Below the pieces are notes generated by a model that made no database searches, was not told where the DNA came from, and worked only from the letters and a program-made list of their open reading frames with translations. 64,000 nt of DNA, taken from Geobacteraceae bacterium (GTDB lineage: Bacteria > Desulfobacterota > Desulfuromonadia > Geobacterales > Geobacteraceae). Below are positions 10,633 through 20,036 of this stretch, one piece after another. The number at the start of each line of letters is the position of its first letter. The stretch's first letter is position 1. Both the position numbers and the translations under genes were made by a program. Where the stretch lies: the NCBI GenBank assembly GCA_009773645.1, contig WSYB01000011.1, forward strand, positions 1-64,000, given 5' to 3'.

Positions 10633-11409
10633 ATGATACGTAACATTTTTACTTTGATTTTTTTCTGTTTTTCGCTGACGCTCGCCGCCGCCGGTTGTGC
10701 AGCCCAGTTGAAGGAGATGAAGGGGATTTCCCGGGTCGGCTATTCCATCCAGGTGGGGGCGTTTTCCGAGGTGAAGAACGCCGAACGGCTTACCGCCAGG
10801 CTGCAGGAAAAGGGAATCGACGCGTTTTATTTCAAGAAGGAAAACGGACTTTACGCAGTCCGTTTCGGCGATTATCCGACTTGGGATGCCGCCAGGAAAA
10901 GCGCCAGGAAACTCTCCGCAGAAAAGCTGCTCGGATCATATTTCATCGCATCGCCTTTGACCACTTCCCCGCGAAAGGGAAAGGTGCCCGAACCCCGCAA
11001 GGGTGAAGCATCTGCGTCAAAGAGCAAATCGACCGACGATATGGGCGGCATCGCCGCCCGCACTGCTGAGCGCTTTGTGGGGATACCGTACCGATGGGGA
11101 GGAAATACCGTAGTGGACGGCATGGACTGCAGCGGTTTTGCGCGGGCCGTTTACAACCTGTGCGGCGTGAATATCCCGCGCACCTCACGGGAGCAGTTCA
11201 AGGCCGGGGAACCCGTCGGCAGGGATGATCTCAAGGACGGGGACCTGATATTTTTCGGCGCTTCTCCTGAGGAGATAAACCACGTGGGCATTTACGTGGG
11301 GAACGGCAGGTTTGTCCATGCCCCGCGCCGGGGGGACGATATCAAGATATCCTCCCTGGACGAGAATTATTTCGCACAGAAGTTCATCGGGGCGAAGAGA
11401 TACTTTTAA
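10633..11409 (+). CDS. SPOR-NlpC/P60 cell-wall hydrolase lipoprotein
   Basis: 258 aa. Signal peptide with lipobox (LAAAGC, Cys at about 22), a SPOR-like peptidoglycan-binding region (YSIQVGAFSEVKNAERLTAR) and a C-terminal NlpC/P60 domain. That domain has catalytic Cys in DGMDCSGFARAVYN and His in NHVGIYVGNGRFVHAPR. Likely an outer-membrane-anchored endopeptidase that cleaves peptide stems at the septum. It appears monocistronic and is followed by an inverted repeat with a T-run. Confidence 0.9.
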   Translation: MIRNIFTLIFFCFSLTLAAAGCAAQLKEMKGISRVGYSIQVGAFSEVKNAERLTARLQEKGIDAFYFKKENGLYAVRFGDYPTWDAARKSARKLSAEKLLGSYFIASPLTTSPRKGKVPEPRKGEASASKSKSTDDMGGIAARTAERFVGIPYRWGGNTVVDGMDCSGFARAVYNLCGVNIPRTSREQFKAGEPVGRDDLKDGDLIFFGASPEEINHVGIYVGNGRFVHAPRRGDDIKISSLDENYFAQKFIGAKRYF

Positions 11410-11413
11410 CACC

Positions 11414-11491
11414 GTGAAAGGTGAAATGTGAAGGGTGAAATAATAGTTTTTTTCTTTTCACCTTTCACCCTTCACTCTTCACGTTTTTTTT
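11414..11491 (+). terminator. Long imperfect hairpin with T-run
   Basis: A purine-rich GTGAAAGGTGAAA-type arm (11414-11440) pairs with a TTTCACCTTTCACCC-type arm (11455-11482), followed by eight T. It probably terminates the NlpC/P60 transcript and belongs to a class of low-complexity hairpins also seen at 34871-34933. Confidence 0.6.
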
Positions 11492-11510
11492 AAAGGATAA
11501 CGAGGTATAT

Positions 11511-12752
11511 ATGGCATTTATCAAGCCGTTCAAGGCGTTGAGACCAAAAAAAGAGGTGGCCGAGAAGGTGGCGGCCTTACCCTATGACGTCATGAGTGTG
11601 ACGGAAGCGAGAGAGATGGCGACGGGGAATCCGTTCAGCTTTCTTCACATCTCCCGCCCGGAAATTGACCTTCCCCCCCACATTGACATTCACTCCGAAC
11701 CGGTCTATCTCAAGGGGAGGGAGAACCTGGAGGAATTCGTCCGGCAGGGGACGTTGGTGCAGGAACAATCCGACTGTTATTACGTCTACCGTCAGAAGAT
11801 GGGCACCGTTGTTCAGACAGGGCTGGTGGTCTGCGCCGACGTGGATGATTACCAGTCGGGCGTCATTAAAAAGCATGAGCATACCCGCGCCGATAAGGAA
11901 GAGGACCGGGTGAGACATATCGACTGCCTGGACGCCAATGATGAGCCGGTCTTTTATACCTACAAACATATTCCGGCCGTGACCAGGCTCATCGAAGGGA
12001 TTACCGGAGGGGAAGCGGCCTACGACTTTACCACCGATGACGGAGTGACCCACACCCTCTGGGTCGTTGACGCCCCGGAGATGATCAGTCGCCTGACCGC
12101 CATGTTTGCCGATATTCCCACCCTCTACGTGGCTGACGGCCATCATCGCAGCGCTGCCGCAAGCCGCGTCCGCGACCTCAGGAAAGCGCATAATCCGGCC
12201 CATACCGGCCGGGAAGAGTATAATTATTTTCTGACCGTTATCTTTCCCGATGACGAGATGAACATCATGCCCTATAACCGGGCGGTGAAAGACCTGAACA
12301 GTCTTACCGTCGCGGAATTCATCACCAGGGTCGGCGAAAAATTCGACATCACTCCCGTGCCCGCTCCGTTCGAGCCTTCACGTCGCCATCATTTCTGCAT
12401 GTTCCTGGCGGGAAAGTGCTATGAACTCCAGGCGAAACCTGGCTCTTTTGCGGAGAGCGACGCCGTTGCCGGGCTTGATGTCTCCATTCTCCAGAATAAC
12501 CTGTTGAGTCCGATCCTGGGGGTGCGGAATCCGCGCACTGACCAGCGCATACATTTTGTCGGCGGGATCCGCGGTGTCGGGGAGCTTGAGCGGCTGGTCA
12601 ACAGCGGGGACTTCCAGGTGGCATTCGCACTGCATCCGACCTCCATTACAGAGCTGATGGAACTGGCCGATGCGGATAAAATCATGCCCCCCAAATCGAC
12701 CTGGTTTGAGCCGAAGCTGAGGAGCGGGCTGTTTGTCCACCTTCTCCGTTAG
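11511..12752 (+). CDS. DUF1015 family protein
   Basis: 413 aa, conserved family of unknown function. It opens MAFIKPFKALRPKKEVAEKV and has the family features ALPYDVMS, LYVADGHHRSAAA and a C-terminal MPPKSTWFEPKLRSGLFVH. ATG start with a weak purine-rich site (ACGAGG). In many genomes DUF1015 genes lie near serine or amino-acid metabolism genes. No such neighbour is present here. Confidence 0.9.
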   Translation: MAFIKPFKALRPKKEVAEKVAALPYDVMSVTEAREMATGNPFSFLHISRPEIDLPPHIDIHSEPVYLKGRENLEEFVRQGTLVQEQSDCYYVYRQKMGTVVQTGLVVCADVDDYQSGVIKKHEHTRADKEEDRVRHIDCLDANDEPVFYTYKHIPAVTRLIEGITGGEAAYDFTTDDGVTHTLWVVDAPEMISRLTAMFADIPTLYVADGHHRSAAASRVRDLRKAHNPAHTGREEYNYFLTVIFPDDEMNIMPYNRAVKDLNSLTVAEFITRVGEKFDITPVPAPFEPSRRHHFCMFLAGKCYELQAKPGSFAESDAVAGLDVSILQNNLLSPILGVRNPRTDQRIHFVGGIRGVGELERLVNSGDFQVAFALHPTSITELMELADADKIMPPKSTWFEPKLRSGLFVHLLR

Positions 12753-12869
12753 CGCTGAAAAACGCCCATCTGCGGTGTTGCGCTTCTCCCTGCGTCACTG
12801 CGGCGTACCGGTGTACGCCTCGCTCCTCGGGCTCGCGCGCCTTGCATCTGGGCATTTTTGAGCGCTAAC
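12748..12869. repeat. About 120-bp intergenic repeat with terminal inverted repeats, copy 2
   Basis: The left end GTTAGCGCTGAAAAACGCCC and right end GGGCATTTTTGAGCGCTAAC are imperfect inverted repeats over about 20 bp. The core matches the element at 10487-10590. The left arm includes the stop codon of the DUF1015 gene. It could act as a terminator or be a MITE-like insertion. Confidence 0.8.
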
Positions 12870-12932
12870 GGGGAGATGGATGGGGCAACTGGAACCTTGA
12901 ACGTAGAACGTAGAACCGGTTTTGGAGGTGTT

Positions 12933-13910
12933 ATGCGGATTATTCTCTCTCTTTGCGTCCTGCTTGTGTCTGCGGTACCTGCCGGAGCAACGACCAAAAC
13001 CATCACCCTCTACCTGGACGGCGCCCGTGTGGAGAGTGAAGCTGCCGCAACAAAAGGATATCTGGAGATTCCCCTCCCCTCCGGCATGAAGGAAGGTTCT
13101 CTGCGCTTAAAGCCCCTGGGCGGGGGCGCTATTGCCAGGGTGGATGTGGCGCCGGTCAGGCCGGGCAGGAAGCAGGAAAGGGAGTTGGCGAGGCTGGCGG
13201 AGCGGAAGGATTCCATTGCGGATCGTCTGAAGGCGCTCGATACCAGGGAGGATATCTTCAAGGCGGCGGCCAAATCGCAGAGCGGCAAGGCGCCGCGAAA
13301 GACCAGGAACAACCCGGAGCCGCTGGCAAATATCCAGCAGGGGACCGACTTTGCCATTGCCCAGCTTGAAGGGGTTTATCGCGCCAGACGCAAGGCGGAA
13401 AACGAGCTGAAGGCGCTGGAGACCAGCATTACGGCCGTGAAGAAGGATGGGAACGTGGGGGAGCGCACAGCCCGCGTCTGGCTGACCGGGAAAGCAAGTG
13501 GGGTGAAGGCGTCGTACATTACTTCGGACCTTTCCTGGGCTCCCCGCTTCGATTTCAGGCTGGACGGCAACGGTCAGGCGGCGGTCGTCATACACGCCGT
13601 TACTCCCCAAACGGGAAAAGGGGTTACCGTTGCCGTTGTCCCTGCGGCTGTGGCAGAGGCATCGGCTGAAGCACCGCTGCCGGCGGCCTCGGAGAGTTTG
13701 GCGAAGGTTGCGGCGTTCACATTCCCGGTGGAAAAGGAGCAGTTCTCACCGTCCCTGCCGCCGTCCCTTTCCTTTTCGGTGAAGAACCTTTCGTCTCGGA
13801 AATTTCCTGCCGGTGAGGCTTCATGCTACTGGAAAGGGGAATACCTGGGGAACGCGAAATTCCCCGGGTTTCAGCCCGGAGAGACCAGAGAGCTTGCCTG
13901 CGGCAGATAA
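12933..13910 (+). CDS. Secreted protein, DUF4139/MuiA-like fragment
   Basis: 325 aa from ATG 12933, 3 nt after GGAGGT. Signal peptide ending around AVPAGA-TT. A beta-rich N-terminal domain is followed by a charged coiled-coil stretch (about residues 60-170), then a region with YITSDLSWAPRFDFRLDGNG. That last motif resembles the DUF4139 domain of mucoidy-inhibitor A-type proteins. It is short for that family, so it is a compact or truncated member. Function unknown. Confidence 0.7.
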   Translation: MRIILSLCVLLVSAVPAGATTKTITLYLDGARVESEAAATKGYLEIPLPSGMKEGSLRLKPLGGGAIARVDVAPVRPGRKQERELARLAERKDSIADRLKALDTREDIFKAAAKSQSGKAPRKTRNNPEPLANIQQGTDFAIAQLEGVYRARRKAENELKALETSITAVKKDGNVGERTARVWLTGKASGVKASYITSDLSWAPRFDFRLDGNGQAAVVIHAVTPQTGKGVTVAVVPAAVAEASAEAPLPAASESLAKVAAFTFPVEKEQFSPSLPPSLSFSVKNLSSRKFPAGEASCYWKGEYLGNAKFPGFQPGETRELACGR

Positions 13911-14004
13911 TAACGGTACACTGACCGCAGCTGTGGCAGATTAAAAGGATTTGTGCCGATCCTGACGGAATTGCGGCATACACTACATGGAGCGAGGCGT
14001 ATCA

Positions 14005-15285
14005 ATGGATAGATCGGCAAGTATTTGGGTGTATATGGGGGGGGCAGCATTGCTGCTGTCGGTTATGTTGTCGGCATGCGGAGGGGGGGGCAGCTCTTCT
14101 ACCGCCACTTCTTCAACAAATCCGTCTACTTTTTACTCCCACAGCGTGGCGTTCAGGAACAACTCCGCTGTGGCCTGGGGGTATAACGGCTATGGACAGT
14201 TGGGGGAAAAAGATAAATCTACCACCAACAGCAACGTCCCGGTGCCGGTGATCGGGGTTGCCGGTTTGGCGGGCATTGCTGCCGGGGGGACCCACACCCT
14301 GGCATTCAAGAACATGAGCGGTGTGTGGGCTTGGGGGAACAACGGTTTTGGTCAGCTGGGAGACGGGACAACCACGGCCCGAACGACCCCTGTCCAGGTG
14401 AAGACCAATGGCACCGGTAACCCGCTTCTCACCGGGGTTACGGCGGTCGCCGCCGGCGGGAACCACAGCCTTGCCCTGGATAATGGTGCCGTGTGGGCTT
14501 GGGGAAACAACGCTAACGGCCAATTGGGAATTCCGTCCGTAAGCACCAGCAATGTCGCGGTTCAGGTGCCGAGCCCTCTGACAGGGAGTCCTTTTAGCGA
14601 CATTACAGCCGTTGCAGCCGGAGGCAACTTCAGCCTTGCCCTTGATACCAGTGGCATTGTCTGGGCCTGGGGAAGTAATGCTCAAGGTCAGTTGGGGAGA
14701 AGCCCGACTGCGACGCTTTCCAGTAACACTCCGTTGCCGGTAGACGGCATTACGGGTAAGGTAATCGCCATCGCCGCAGGGGGAAGCCATGGTCTTGCCC
14801 TGACGGATGATGGTACAGTTTGGGCCTGGGGATACAACGGTTTCGGCCAGTTGGGAACTTCTGCGACAACGACTCCCTTTAGATCAACTCCGCTGCCGCT
14901 TGCCGGATTTACCGGGTTGACGACTTCTTCTGCGGGAATGTTCCCGATTGCAGCAGGCCTGGATCATTCTCTCGCCCTCAAAAATGACGGGACGTTATGG
15001 GCCTGGGGGTACAACGGATTCGGACAGCTGGGGGACAGTTCTGCAATCAATGTGAATAACCCTGTTTCTACACCGGTAGAAGTCCCGGTCCAGGTCAACG
15101 TAAACACGGTGCCTCTAGCCAATGTCGTGTCGGTTGCCGCAATCGGACACCACACCCTCGCCGCTACCGGCGTCAATAAGGTATGGGCCTGGGGGGACAA
15201 CACGTTTGGCCAACTGGGGAACGCAAAGGACGGGAAGGCAAACATCAGTAGCGTCCCTGTGACGGTGACGGGGTTTGTCCCCTGA
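14005..15285 (+). CDS. RCC1-repeat lipoprotein
   Basis: 426 aa from ATG 14005, chosen because GAGCGAGG lies just upstream while ATG 13987 has no ribosome site. Lipoprotein signal (VMLSAC, then a GGGGSSS linker). Seven repeats carry the WAWGxNxxGQLG signature, enough for a seven-bladed RCC1 beta-propeller on the cell surface or in the periplasm. Bacterial RCC1 lipoproteins are common in Geobacter-type genomes and their ligands are unknown. The near-identical repeats make recombinational variation possible. Confidence 0.85.
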   Translation: MDRSASIWVYMGGAALLLSVMLSACGGGGSSSTATSSTNPSTFYSHSVAFRNNSAVAWGYNGYGQLGEKDKSTTNSNVPVPVIGVAGLAGIAAGGTHTLAFKNMSGVWAWGNNGFGQLGDGTTTARTTPVQVKTNGTGNPLLTGVTAVAAGGNHSLALDNGAVWAWGNNANGQLGIPSVSTSNVAVQVPSPLTGSPFSDITAVAAGGNFSLALDTSGIVWAWGSNAQGQLGRSPTATLSSNTPLPVDGITGKVIAIAAGGSHGLALTDDGTVWAWGYNGFGQLGTSATTTPFRSTPLPLAGFTGLTTSSAGMFPIAAGLDHSLALKNDGTLWAWGYNGFGQLGDSSAINVNNPVSTPVEVPVQVNVNTVPLANVVSVAAIGHHTLAATGVNKVWAWGDNTFGQLGNAKDGKANISSVPVTVTGFVP

Positions 15286-15354
15286 CTCGGCCGGGGAGGA
15301 CTGTTTGCAGCGTGGTTTGAGGGAATCGGGAAAAAGAGGGGGCGTACCGACAGG

Positions 15355-16542
15355 TTATCTTAGATACGTGTCGTACGCTTCCTGTGGGAAATACACGTCG
15401 GGCTTATAGGGAAGGCCCGAGATCTGATTTATTCCGGCCATGCCGATGGCCATGGTATAGGTGTTGGACTGGCCGGGCTGAAGAAGCTTCGGCCCCCACT
15501 CCAGGCCGACGAACCGCGTATCGCTGGTGAGAGGCTGTTTCCGGTCGTCGAAGTTGCCGGGCTTGTTGGAAAAGAAGACGAGGTCCGGCTTTTCATTGCC
15601 GAGCCACTCGATGAAATTTGCCGTGCGGGTGAAGTTGTGCCCCTCACCGCTCAGGCTGTTGCCGTAATCGAACAACCCCGCATAGGTATATTTCCCGGTA
15701 TCTATCGCCCCTTCCTGATTCACGATGCGGTCCTTGACCCACCCCACATCGCCGCTAGACGAGCCATAATTCCCAACCCACGGTTCATCTCCATAAACGT
15801 AGGACAGTCGGGCCTTAACCGACCCCGTATTCGATATCTTGTTTGCCAGGACAAAATAGGCGTCATTCACCCGGAAAAAGGCGAATCTCTCCATCAAGAA
15901 GGAGAGACGGCCGCGCTTGAACACGTGCCTGCTCGTGATAATCAGTTCGTAACCGTCGGACTTGAGAACCTTGCTGTCGAGAAGCTCCCACTGGGAGGGT
16001 AGGATACTTGCCTGCGCATGATCGTATATCAGGAATGCTTCATTGACGCTGCACCACACATGGTTCCATCTCCTGCCGTTGAAAAATGCCATCCCGGTTG
16101 CATTCGGGTTTACCTTCCCATCCTTTCTTACGGGAAAGGGGAGGTTTCCCCCGACGAAGAGACCGGATGGCGCATTGCCGTATTCGTCCAGATACCTGCC
16201 GAAGCATGTTATGAGTTTTGTCCCGTTGGGAAAGATGCTCGTCACGTATCCCCTGCCGGTTTTTTCATGCCAGTCGGAGGTCAGCGGGGTTTCCAGGGTC
16301 GCATGGCTTTGCGGGATGCGGAAGAGAGAGCTGTGGGACCGAAAATGCGCGGAGTACAGTACTCTGTCTTGTTCACCGTGGAAGATGTCATCGGTTATGG
16401 TGAAGGTAAGGGGGGTATCCCCTTTGAGCAGATAAATTCCCTCATAATCCCCCCTGATCTCGATCCGGGTCGCAATAAACAAGAGCGGCAACGCACACGC
16501 GGCAATAATAAAGATAACGCATTTTTTTGCTGTGAATAACAT
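15355..16542 (-). CDS. Hypothetical membrane-anchored protein
   Basis: 395 aa from ATG 16542. One N-terminal membrane helix (about residues 6-24), then a beta-rich extracytoplasmic region with many aromatic and Gly residues. I recognise no domain. ATG 16647 would add about 35 residues with poor character. Monocistronic, facing the RCC1 gene tail to tail. Confidence 0.65.
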   Translation of the reverse strand: MLFTAKKCVIFIIAACALPLLFIATRIEIRGDYEGIYLLKGDTPLTFTITDDIFHGEQDRVLYSAHFRSHSSLFRIPQSHATLETPLTSDWHEKTGRGYVTSIFPNGTKLITCFGRYLDEYGNAPSGLFVGGNLPFPVRKDGKVNPNATGMAFFNGRRWNHVWCSVNEAFLIYDHAQASILPSQWELLDSKVLKSDGYELIITSRHVFKRGRLSFLMERFAFFRVNDAYFVLANKISNTGSVKARLSYVYGDEPWVGNYGSSSGDVGWVKDRIVNQEGAIDTGKYTYAGLFDYGNSLSGEGHNFTRTANFIEWLGNEKPDLVFFSNKPGNFDDRKQPLTSDTRFVGLEWGPKLLQPGQSNTYTMAIGMAGINQISGLPYKPDVYFPQEAYDTYLR

Positions 16543-16738
16543 GTTGTGCCCCGGGCATCCCGACAGCTCATCACCAACAATACAGTACTCTATTAAACTA
16601 CAATAATGTTCATGCATATATCTACATAATTGTTTTTCATTATACAAGTGATATTAATGTGTTCAAAGATTCAAGCAGTGGGAAAAACCGGTGGGTGGTT
16701 TGCGGCAAACCGGATGGGGATGGCCGCCTGCTACCAAG

Positions 16739-17872
16739 TCATTTTTTGTAACTGATCCGGTAGATCGCGCCGGCCTTATCGTCAGAGACCAGAAGGGCGC
16801 CGTCGGGCATCACCTGCACGTCCACGGGGCGCCCCCACGCCCACCCTTCCTGCAGCCACCCTTCGGCAAAGACTTCATAATCCATGGCTTTGTTTTCCAC
16901 TACGCGCACCGTGGTGATGCGGTAGCCGATGGACTCGCTCCGGTTCCACGAGCCGTGCTCGGCGATGAATATCCGGCTGCGGTATTCCGGTGGGAACATG
17001 GAGCCGGTGTAAAAACGCATGCCGAGCGACGCCACGTGCGGTCCTAGCTCCATCTCCGGCGCGACGAATCCCTCCGGCTTCCTCTTCTTTCCATAGGCGG
17101 GATCAGGGATGTTCTTTCCGTGCCGGTAGGGGAAACCGAAGTGGAGGCCGGGCCTGGGCGCCCGGTTCAGTTCGTCGGGAGGCGTATCGTCACCCATCCA
17201 GTCCCGGCCGTTGTCGGTAAACCAGAGTTCCCTGGTGCCGGGGTGCCAGTCAAACCCGACCGTATTGCGCACCCCCTCGGCGAATATCTCCAGACCTGTG
17301 CCGTCCGGATTCATCCGCATGATCGAGGCGAAGCGCGGGTCTCTTTCTTCACAGACGTTGCACGGTGCCCCTACCGGCACGTAGAGCCTGCCGTCCGGGC
17401 CGAACCGGATGAACTTCCAGCCGTGATGACTCTTGCGGGGGAAGGTGTCATTCACTACCACCGGTTTGGGAGGGTTGTTCAGCCGTGATTCGATCTTGTC
17501 GAAGCGCAGAATGCGGTTTACTTCCGCCACAAACAACGACCCGTCGCGGAACGCCACCCCGTTCGGCATGTTGAGCCCCCCGGCAATGGTGATGACCTCG
17601 TCGGCCCTGTTGTCACGGTTCCGGTCAACGAGGGCATAGACCTTTCCTTCAGAGCGGGTCCCCACGAACAGGGTGCCATCCTTTCCCAAAGCCATGGAGC
17701 GGGCGCCCGGGACGTTACCGGCATAGAGAGCGAGCGAAAAGCCGGGCGGCAGCCTGATGTCGCTGAGCGGCAGATCCCGCGAGCCGCACGCCGGGGAACC
17801 TGATAGAGTAAAGGTCAACAGAAGGATGAATGCCGGTAAAGATTTAACCTTATAAAACCGAATTGGACTCAT
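16739..17872 (-). CDS. PQQ-dependent sugar (sorbosone-type) dehydrogenase
   Basis: 377 aa. An exported N-terminal hydrophobic segment is followed by a six-bladed propeller of the soluble glucose/L-sorbosone dehydrogenase type. Motifs: LPPGFSLALYAGNVPGARSM, NMPNGVAFRDGSLFVAEV, KFIRFGPDGRLYVPVGAPCN and WFTDNGRDWMGDD. It would oxidise a sugar or aldose in the periplasm with PQQ. It overlaps the pirin gene by 4 bp (ATGA), so the two form an operon with pirin first. Substrate unknown. Confidence 0.85.
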   Translation of the reverse strand: MSPIRFYKVKSLPAFILLLTFTLSGSPACGSRDLPLSDIRLPPGFSLALYAGNVPGARSMALGKDGTLFVGTRSEGKVYALVDRNRDNRADEVITIAGGLNMPNGVAFRDGSLFVAEVNRILRFDKIESRLNNPPKPVVVNDTFPRKSHHGWKFIRFGPDGRLYVPVGAPCNVCEERDPRFASIMRMNPDGTGLEIFAEGVRNTVGFDWHPGTRELWFTDNGRDWMGDDTPPDELNRAPRPGLHFGFPYRHGKNIPDPAYGKKRKPEGFVAPEMELGPHVASLGMRFYTGSMFPPEYRSRIFIAEHGSWNRSESIGYRITTVRVVENKAMDYEVFAEGWLQEGWAWGRPVDVQVMPDGALLVSDDKAGAIYRISYKK

Positions 17873-18771
17873 TTGATGAACGTTCCCTTCTCGTATTCCT
17901 CAAAGGCGATTTGCAGTTCGTCCTGGGTGTTCATGACGATGGGGCCGTACCAGGCGACCGGTTCGCCGATCGGCCTTCCCGATACCAGGAGAAACCGGAC
18001 CGGGCTTTCCTGGGTGGTTACGACCACCTCGTCGCCGTCCCCGTAGAGGATGAGATTTTCCGCGCTGCACGTGCACTGCCGCCGGAAATCGAAGTAGTTG
18101 ACCCCCACAACCTCATGGGAATAGGCGTTCCGTTCCGGATCGAAATACCCTTCTCCCTCGATCACGTAGGCAAGGGCCGTGTATCCCCGCTTGACCGGAT
18201 GGGTAAAGGTGGTTTCCGCCGGTACCGTCACATCGAGATACTCGGGATCGACGACCACGTCCCGCACCGGTCCATGCACTCCGTCCACCGTGCCGCAGAT
18301 GACTCTGACCCTGACGTCCCCCGTGAGGGTAGCCTCCGGGATCTCTCCGGCAACAAGGCCCCGGTAGCGGGGATCCATCATTTTGTGGGAAGCGGGAAGA
18401 TTCGCCCAGAGCTGAAACCCCCACATGAGGCCGTCGTCTCTCCCCTTCGGCATCTCCTGGTGGATGATGCCGCTTCCGGCGGTCATCCACTGCACATCTC
18501 CCGATGAGATGACCCCTCTGTTCCCCATGCTGTCGCCATGGTCCACCCGGCCGTGCAGGACATAGGTGATCGTCTCGATCCCCCGGTGCGGGTGCCAGGG
18601 GAACCCCTTCAGGTACTCCGCGGGATTGTTCGAGTGGAAATCGTCGAGCAGGAGGAACGGGTCGAACAGGGGTACCTGATAGTAGCCGAAGGCCCGTTTC
18701 AGGTGGACTCCGGCCCCCTCGACGGTCGGCTTGCTCTTCCATACCTTGCTGATCTTACGTACGGAATTCAT
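17869..18771 (-). CDS. Pirin family protein
   Basis: 300 aa, bicupin. The N-terminal cupin carries the metal ligands in WHPHRGIETITYVLHGRVDH and GSGIIHQEMP. Pirins bind iron and some have quercetin dioxygenase activity. Overlaps the downstream sugar dehydrogenase by 4 bp. The start at 18771 has GGAGG upstream on the minus strand. Confidence 0.93.
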   Translation of the reverse strand: MNSVRKISKVWKSKPTVEGAGVHLKRAFGYYQVPLFDPFLLLDDFHSNNPAEYLKGFPWHPHRGIETITYVLHGRVDHGDSMGNRGVISSGDVQWMTAGSGIIHQEMPKGRDDGLMWGFQLWANLPASHKMMDPRYRGLVAGEIPEATLTGDVRVRVICGTVDGVHGPVRDVVVDPEYLDVTVPAETTFTHPVKRGYTALAYVIEGEGYFDPERNAYSHEVVGVNYFDFRRQCTCSAENLILYGDGDEVVVTTQESPVRFLLVSGRPIGEPVAWYGPIVMNTQDELQIAFEEYEKGTFIK

Positions 18772-18980
18772 GATAACCTCCGGTAGGGGTCTTTACCTCC
18801 CTATAAAGATTGTACTTTTCTTTTTCAGCAATTCAATGAACAAGCGGCCATTTTCCTCCGACCCCGGATGGGCTCTATTTTTCTCATTCCCCCCAGTTGC
18901 TTTCCGCCACATGGATATTACAATTAGAGGAAAAGAGCCGGGTTGATAGCCCGCCGAATGAGTTGTTAAGGAGGAGCACC

Positions 18981-19454
18981 ATGACAAAAGCGATCCCGGA
19001 AGGATATCACAGCGTCACACCGATGTTCATGTTCAAGGATGCCCGCAAGGCCATCGAATTCTACAAACGGGCCTTCGGCGCCCAAGAGCACTACGCCATG
19101 CCGGGGCCCGACGGCAAAGGCGTGATGCACGCCGAGATCCAGATCGGCGACTCGATCATCATGATGGGGGAAGAAAATCCGCATGAGCCCTGCAAAAGCG
19201 CGGAAACCATCGGCGGCTCCCCGGTCAGTTTTTACCTTTATGTCGAAAACGTGGACGATGCCTTCAGGGTTGCCCGTGAAGCAGGCGCCGAGGCCCGGAT
19301 GCCCGTCCAGGACATGTTCTGGGGGGACAGGGTCGGCACCGTGCAAGATCCCTTCGGTTACAGCTGGACCCTCGCCACCCATGTCAAGGACCTGACGCCG
19401 GAGGAAATCCGAGAGGGAGCCCAGGCCGCATTCGCTCAGATGGCGAAGAAATGA
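18981..19454 (+). CDS. VOC family (glyoxalase/PhnB-like) protein
   Basis: 157 aa. Opens with the PhnB-type YHSVTPMFMFKDARKAIEFYKRAFG and includes GKGVMHAEIQIGDSIIMMGEE and DRVGTVQDPFGYSWTLATHV. The vicinal-oxygen-chelate fold binds a metal; the reaction is not predictable. ATG 18981 has AAGGAGG 5-6 nt upstream. Co-directional with the SRPBCC gene 13 nt downstream. Confidence 0.92.
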   Translation: MTKAIPEGYHSVTPMFMFKDARKAIEFYKRAFGAQEHYAMPGPDGKGVMHAEIQIGDSIIMMGEENPHEPCKSAETIGGSPVSFYLYVENVDDAFRVAREAGAEARMPVQDMFWGDRVGTVQDPFGYSWTLATHVKDLTPEEIREGAQAAFAQMAKK

Positions 19455-19467
19455 AAAGGAGAATTCC

Positions 19468-19986
19468 ATGACTATAACAAACAGTCCCGCCCCGACGACT
19501 GAGGAGCGGGAGCTTGTCATCACCCGCATGTTCGATGCACCGCGCGAGCTCGTATGGAAGGCATGGACGGTGCCGGAGCGCTTAATGCGCTGGTGGGGGC
19601 CGAAAGATTTCACCGCGCCTTTTTGCAGGATCGACCTGCGCGTGGGGGGCGCCTATCTCAGCTGCATGCGGTCGCCCGAGGGGCAGGACTATTGGAGCAC
19701 GGGCGTTTATCGCGAAATAGTGGAGCCTTCGCTCCTCGTCTGCACGGATAGCTTTGCGGATGAGAAAGGCAATGTGGTCCCGGCTTCGCAATATGGAATG
19801 AGCGGAGAGTGGCCGCTGGAACTGCTGGTGACGGTGACGTTCGAGGAACAGGAAGGCAAGACAACGCTCACCCTGCGGCATGTCGGCATCCCTGCGGGTG
19901 AGATGCGCGAACAGTGCGAGGCAGGCTGGAACGAATCCTTCGACAAGCTGGCTGAAAGCCTGGCGAAAGAAGGGGAATTAAAATGA
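19468..19986 (+). CDS. SRPBCC/AHSA1-domain protein
   Basis: 172 aa. Motifs ITRMFDAPRELVWKAWTVPE and MRWWGPKDFTAPFCRIDLRVGG are typical of the AHSA1 (START-like) family, which binds small hydrophobic ligands. VOC plus AHSA1 plus a dihydrofolate-reductase-like gene is a common cluster; here the third gene is only a stub. ATG start after AAGGAGA. Confidence 0.9.
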   Translation: MTITNSPAPTTEERELVITRMFDAPRELVWKAWTVPERLMRWWGPKDFTAPFCRIDLRVGGAYLSCMRSPEGQDYWSTGVYREIVEPSLLVCTDSFADEKGNVVPASQYGMSGEWPLELLVTVTFEEQEGKTTLTLRHVGIPAGEMREQCEAGWNESFDKLAESLAKEGELK

Positions 19987-20036
19987 GGAAAATAATCGTT
20001 TCGAATTACGTTACGCTTGACGGCTTCTTTGCAGGA
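19983..20036 (+). pseudogene. 5' stub of a dihydrofolate-reductase/RibD-C family gene
   Basis: ATG 19983 overlaps the SRPBCC stop codon and encodes MRKIIVSNYVTLDGFFAGP, the typical opening of small RibD-C/dihydrofolate reductase-like proteins. After about 19 codons the similarity ends abruptly and the frame runs antisense into the 3' end of cvfB. The junction near 20036-20040 looks like a rearrangement or large deletion. Confidence 0.8.

Noticed and set aside
13987-14004. ATG 13987 as start of the RCC1 lipoprotein
   Set aside because: No ribosome site. ATG 14005 has GAGCGAGG and gives a better signal peptide.
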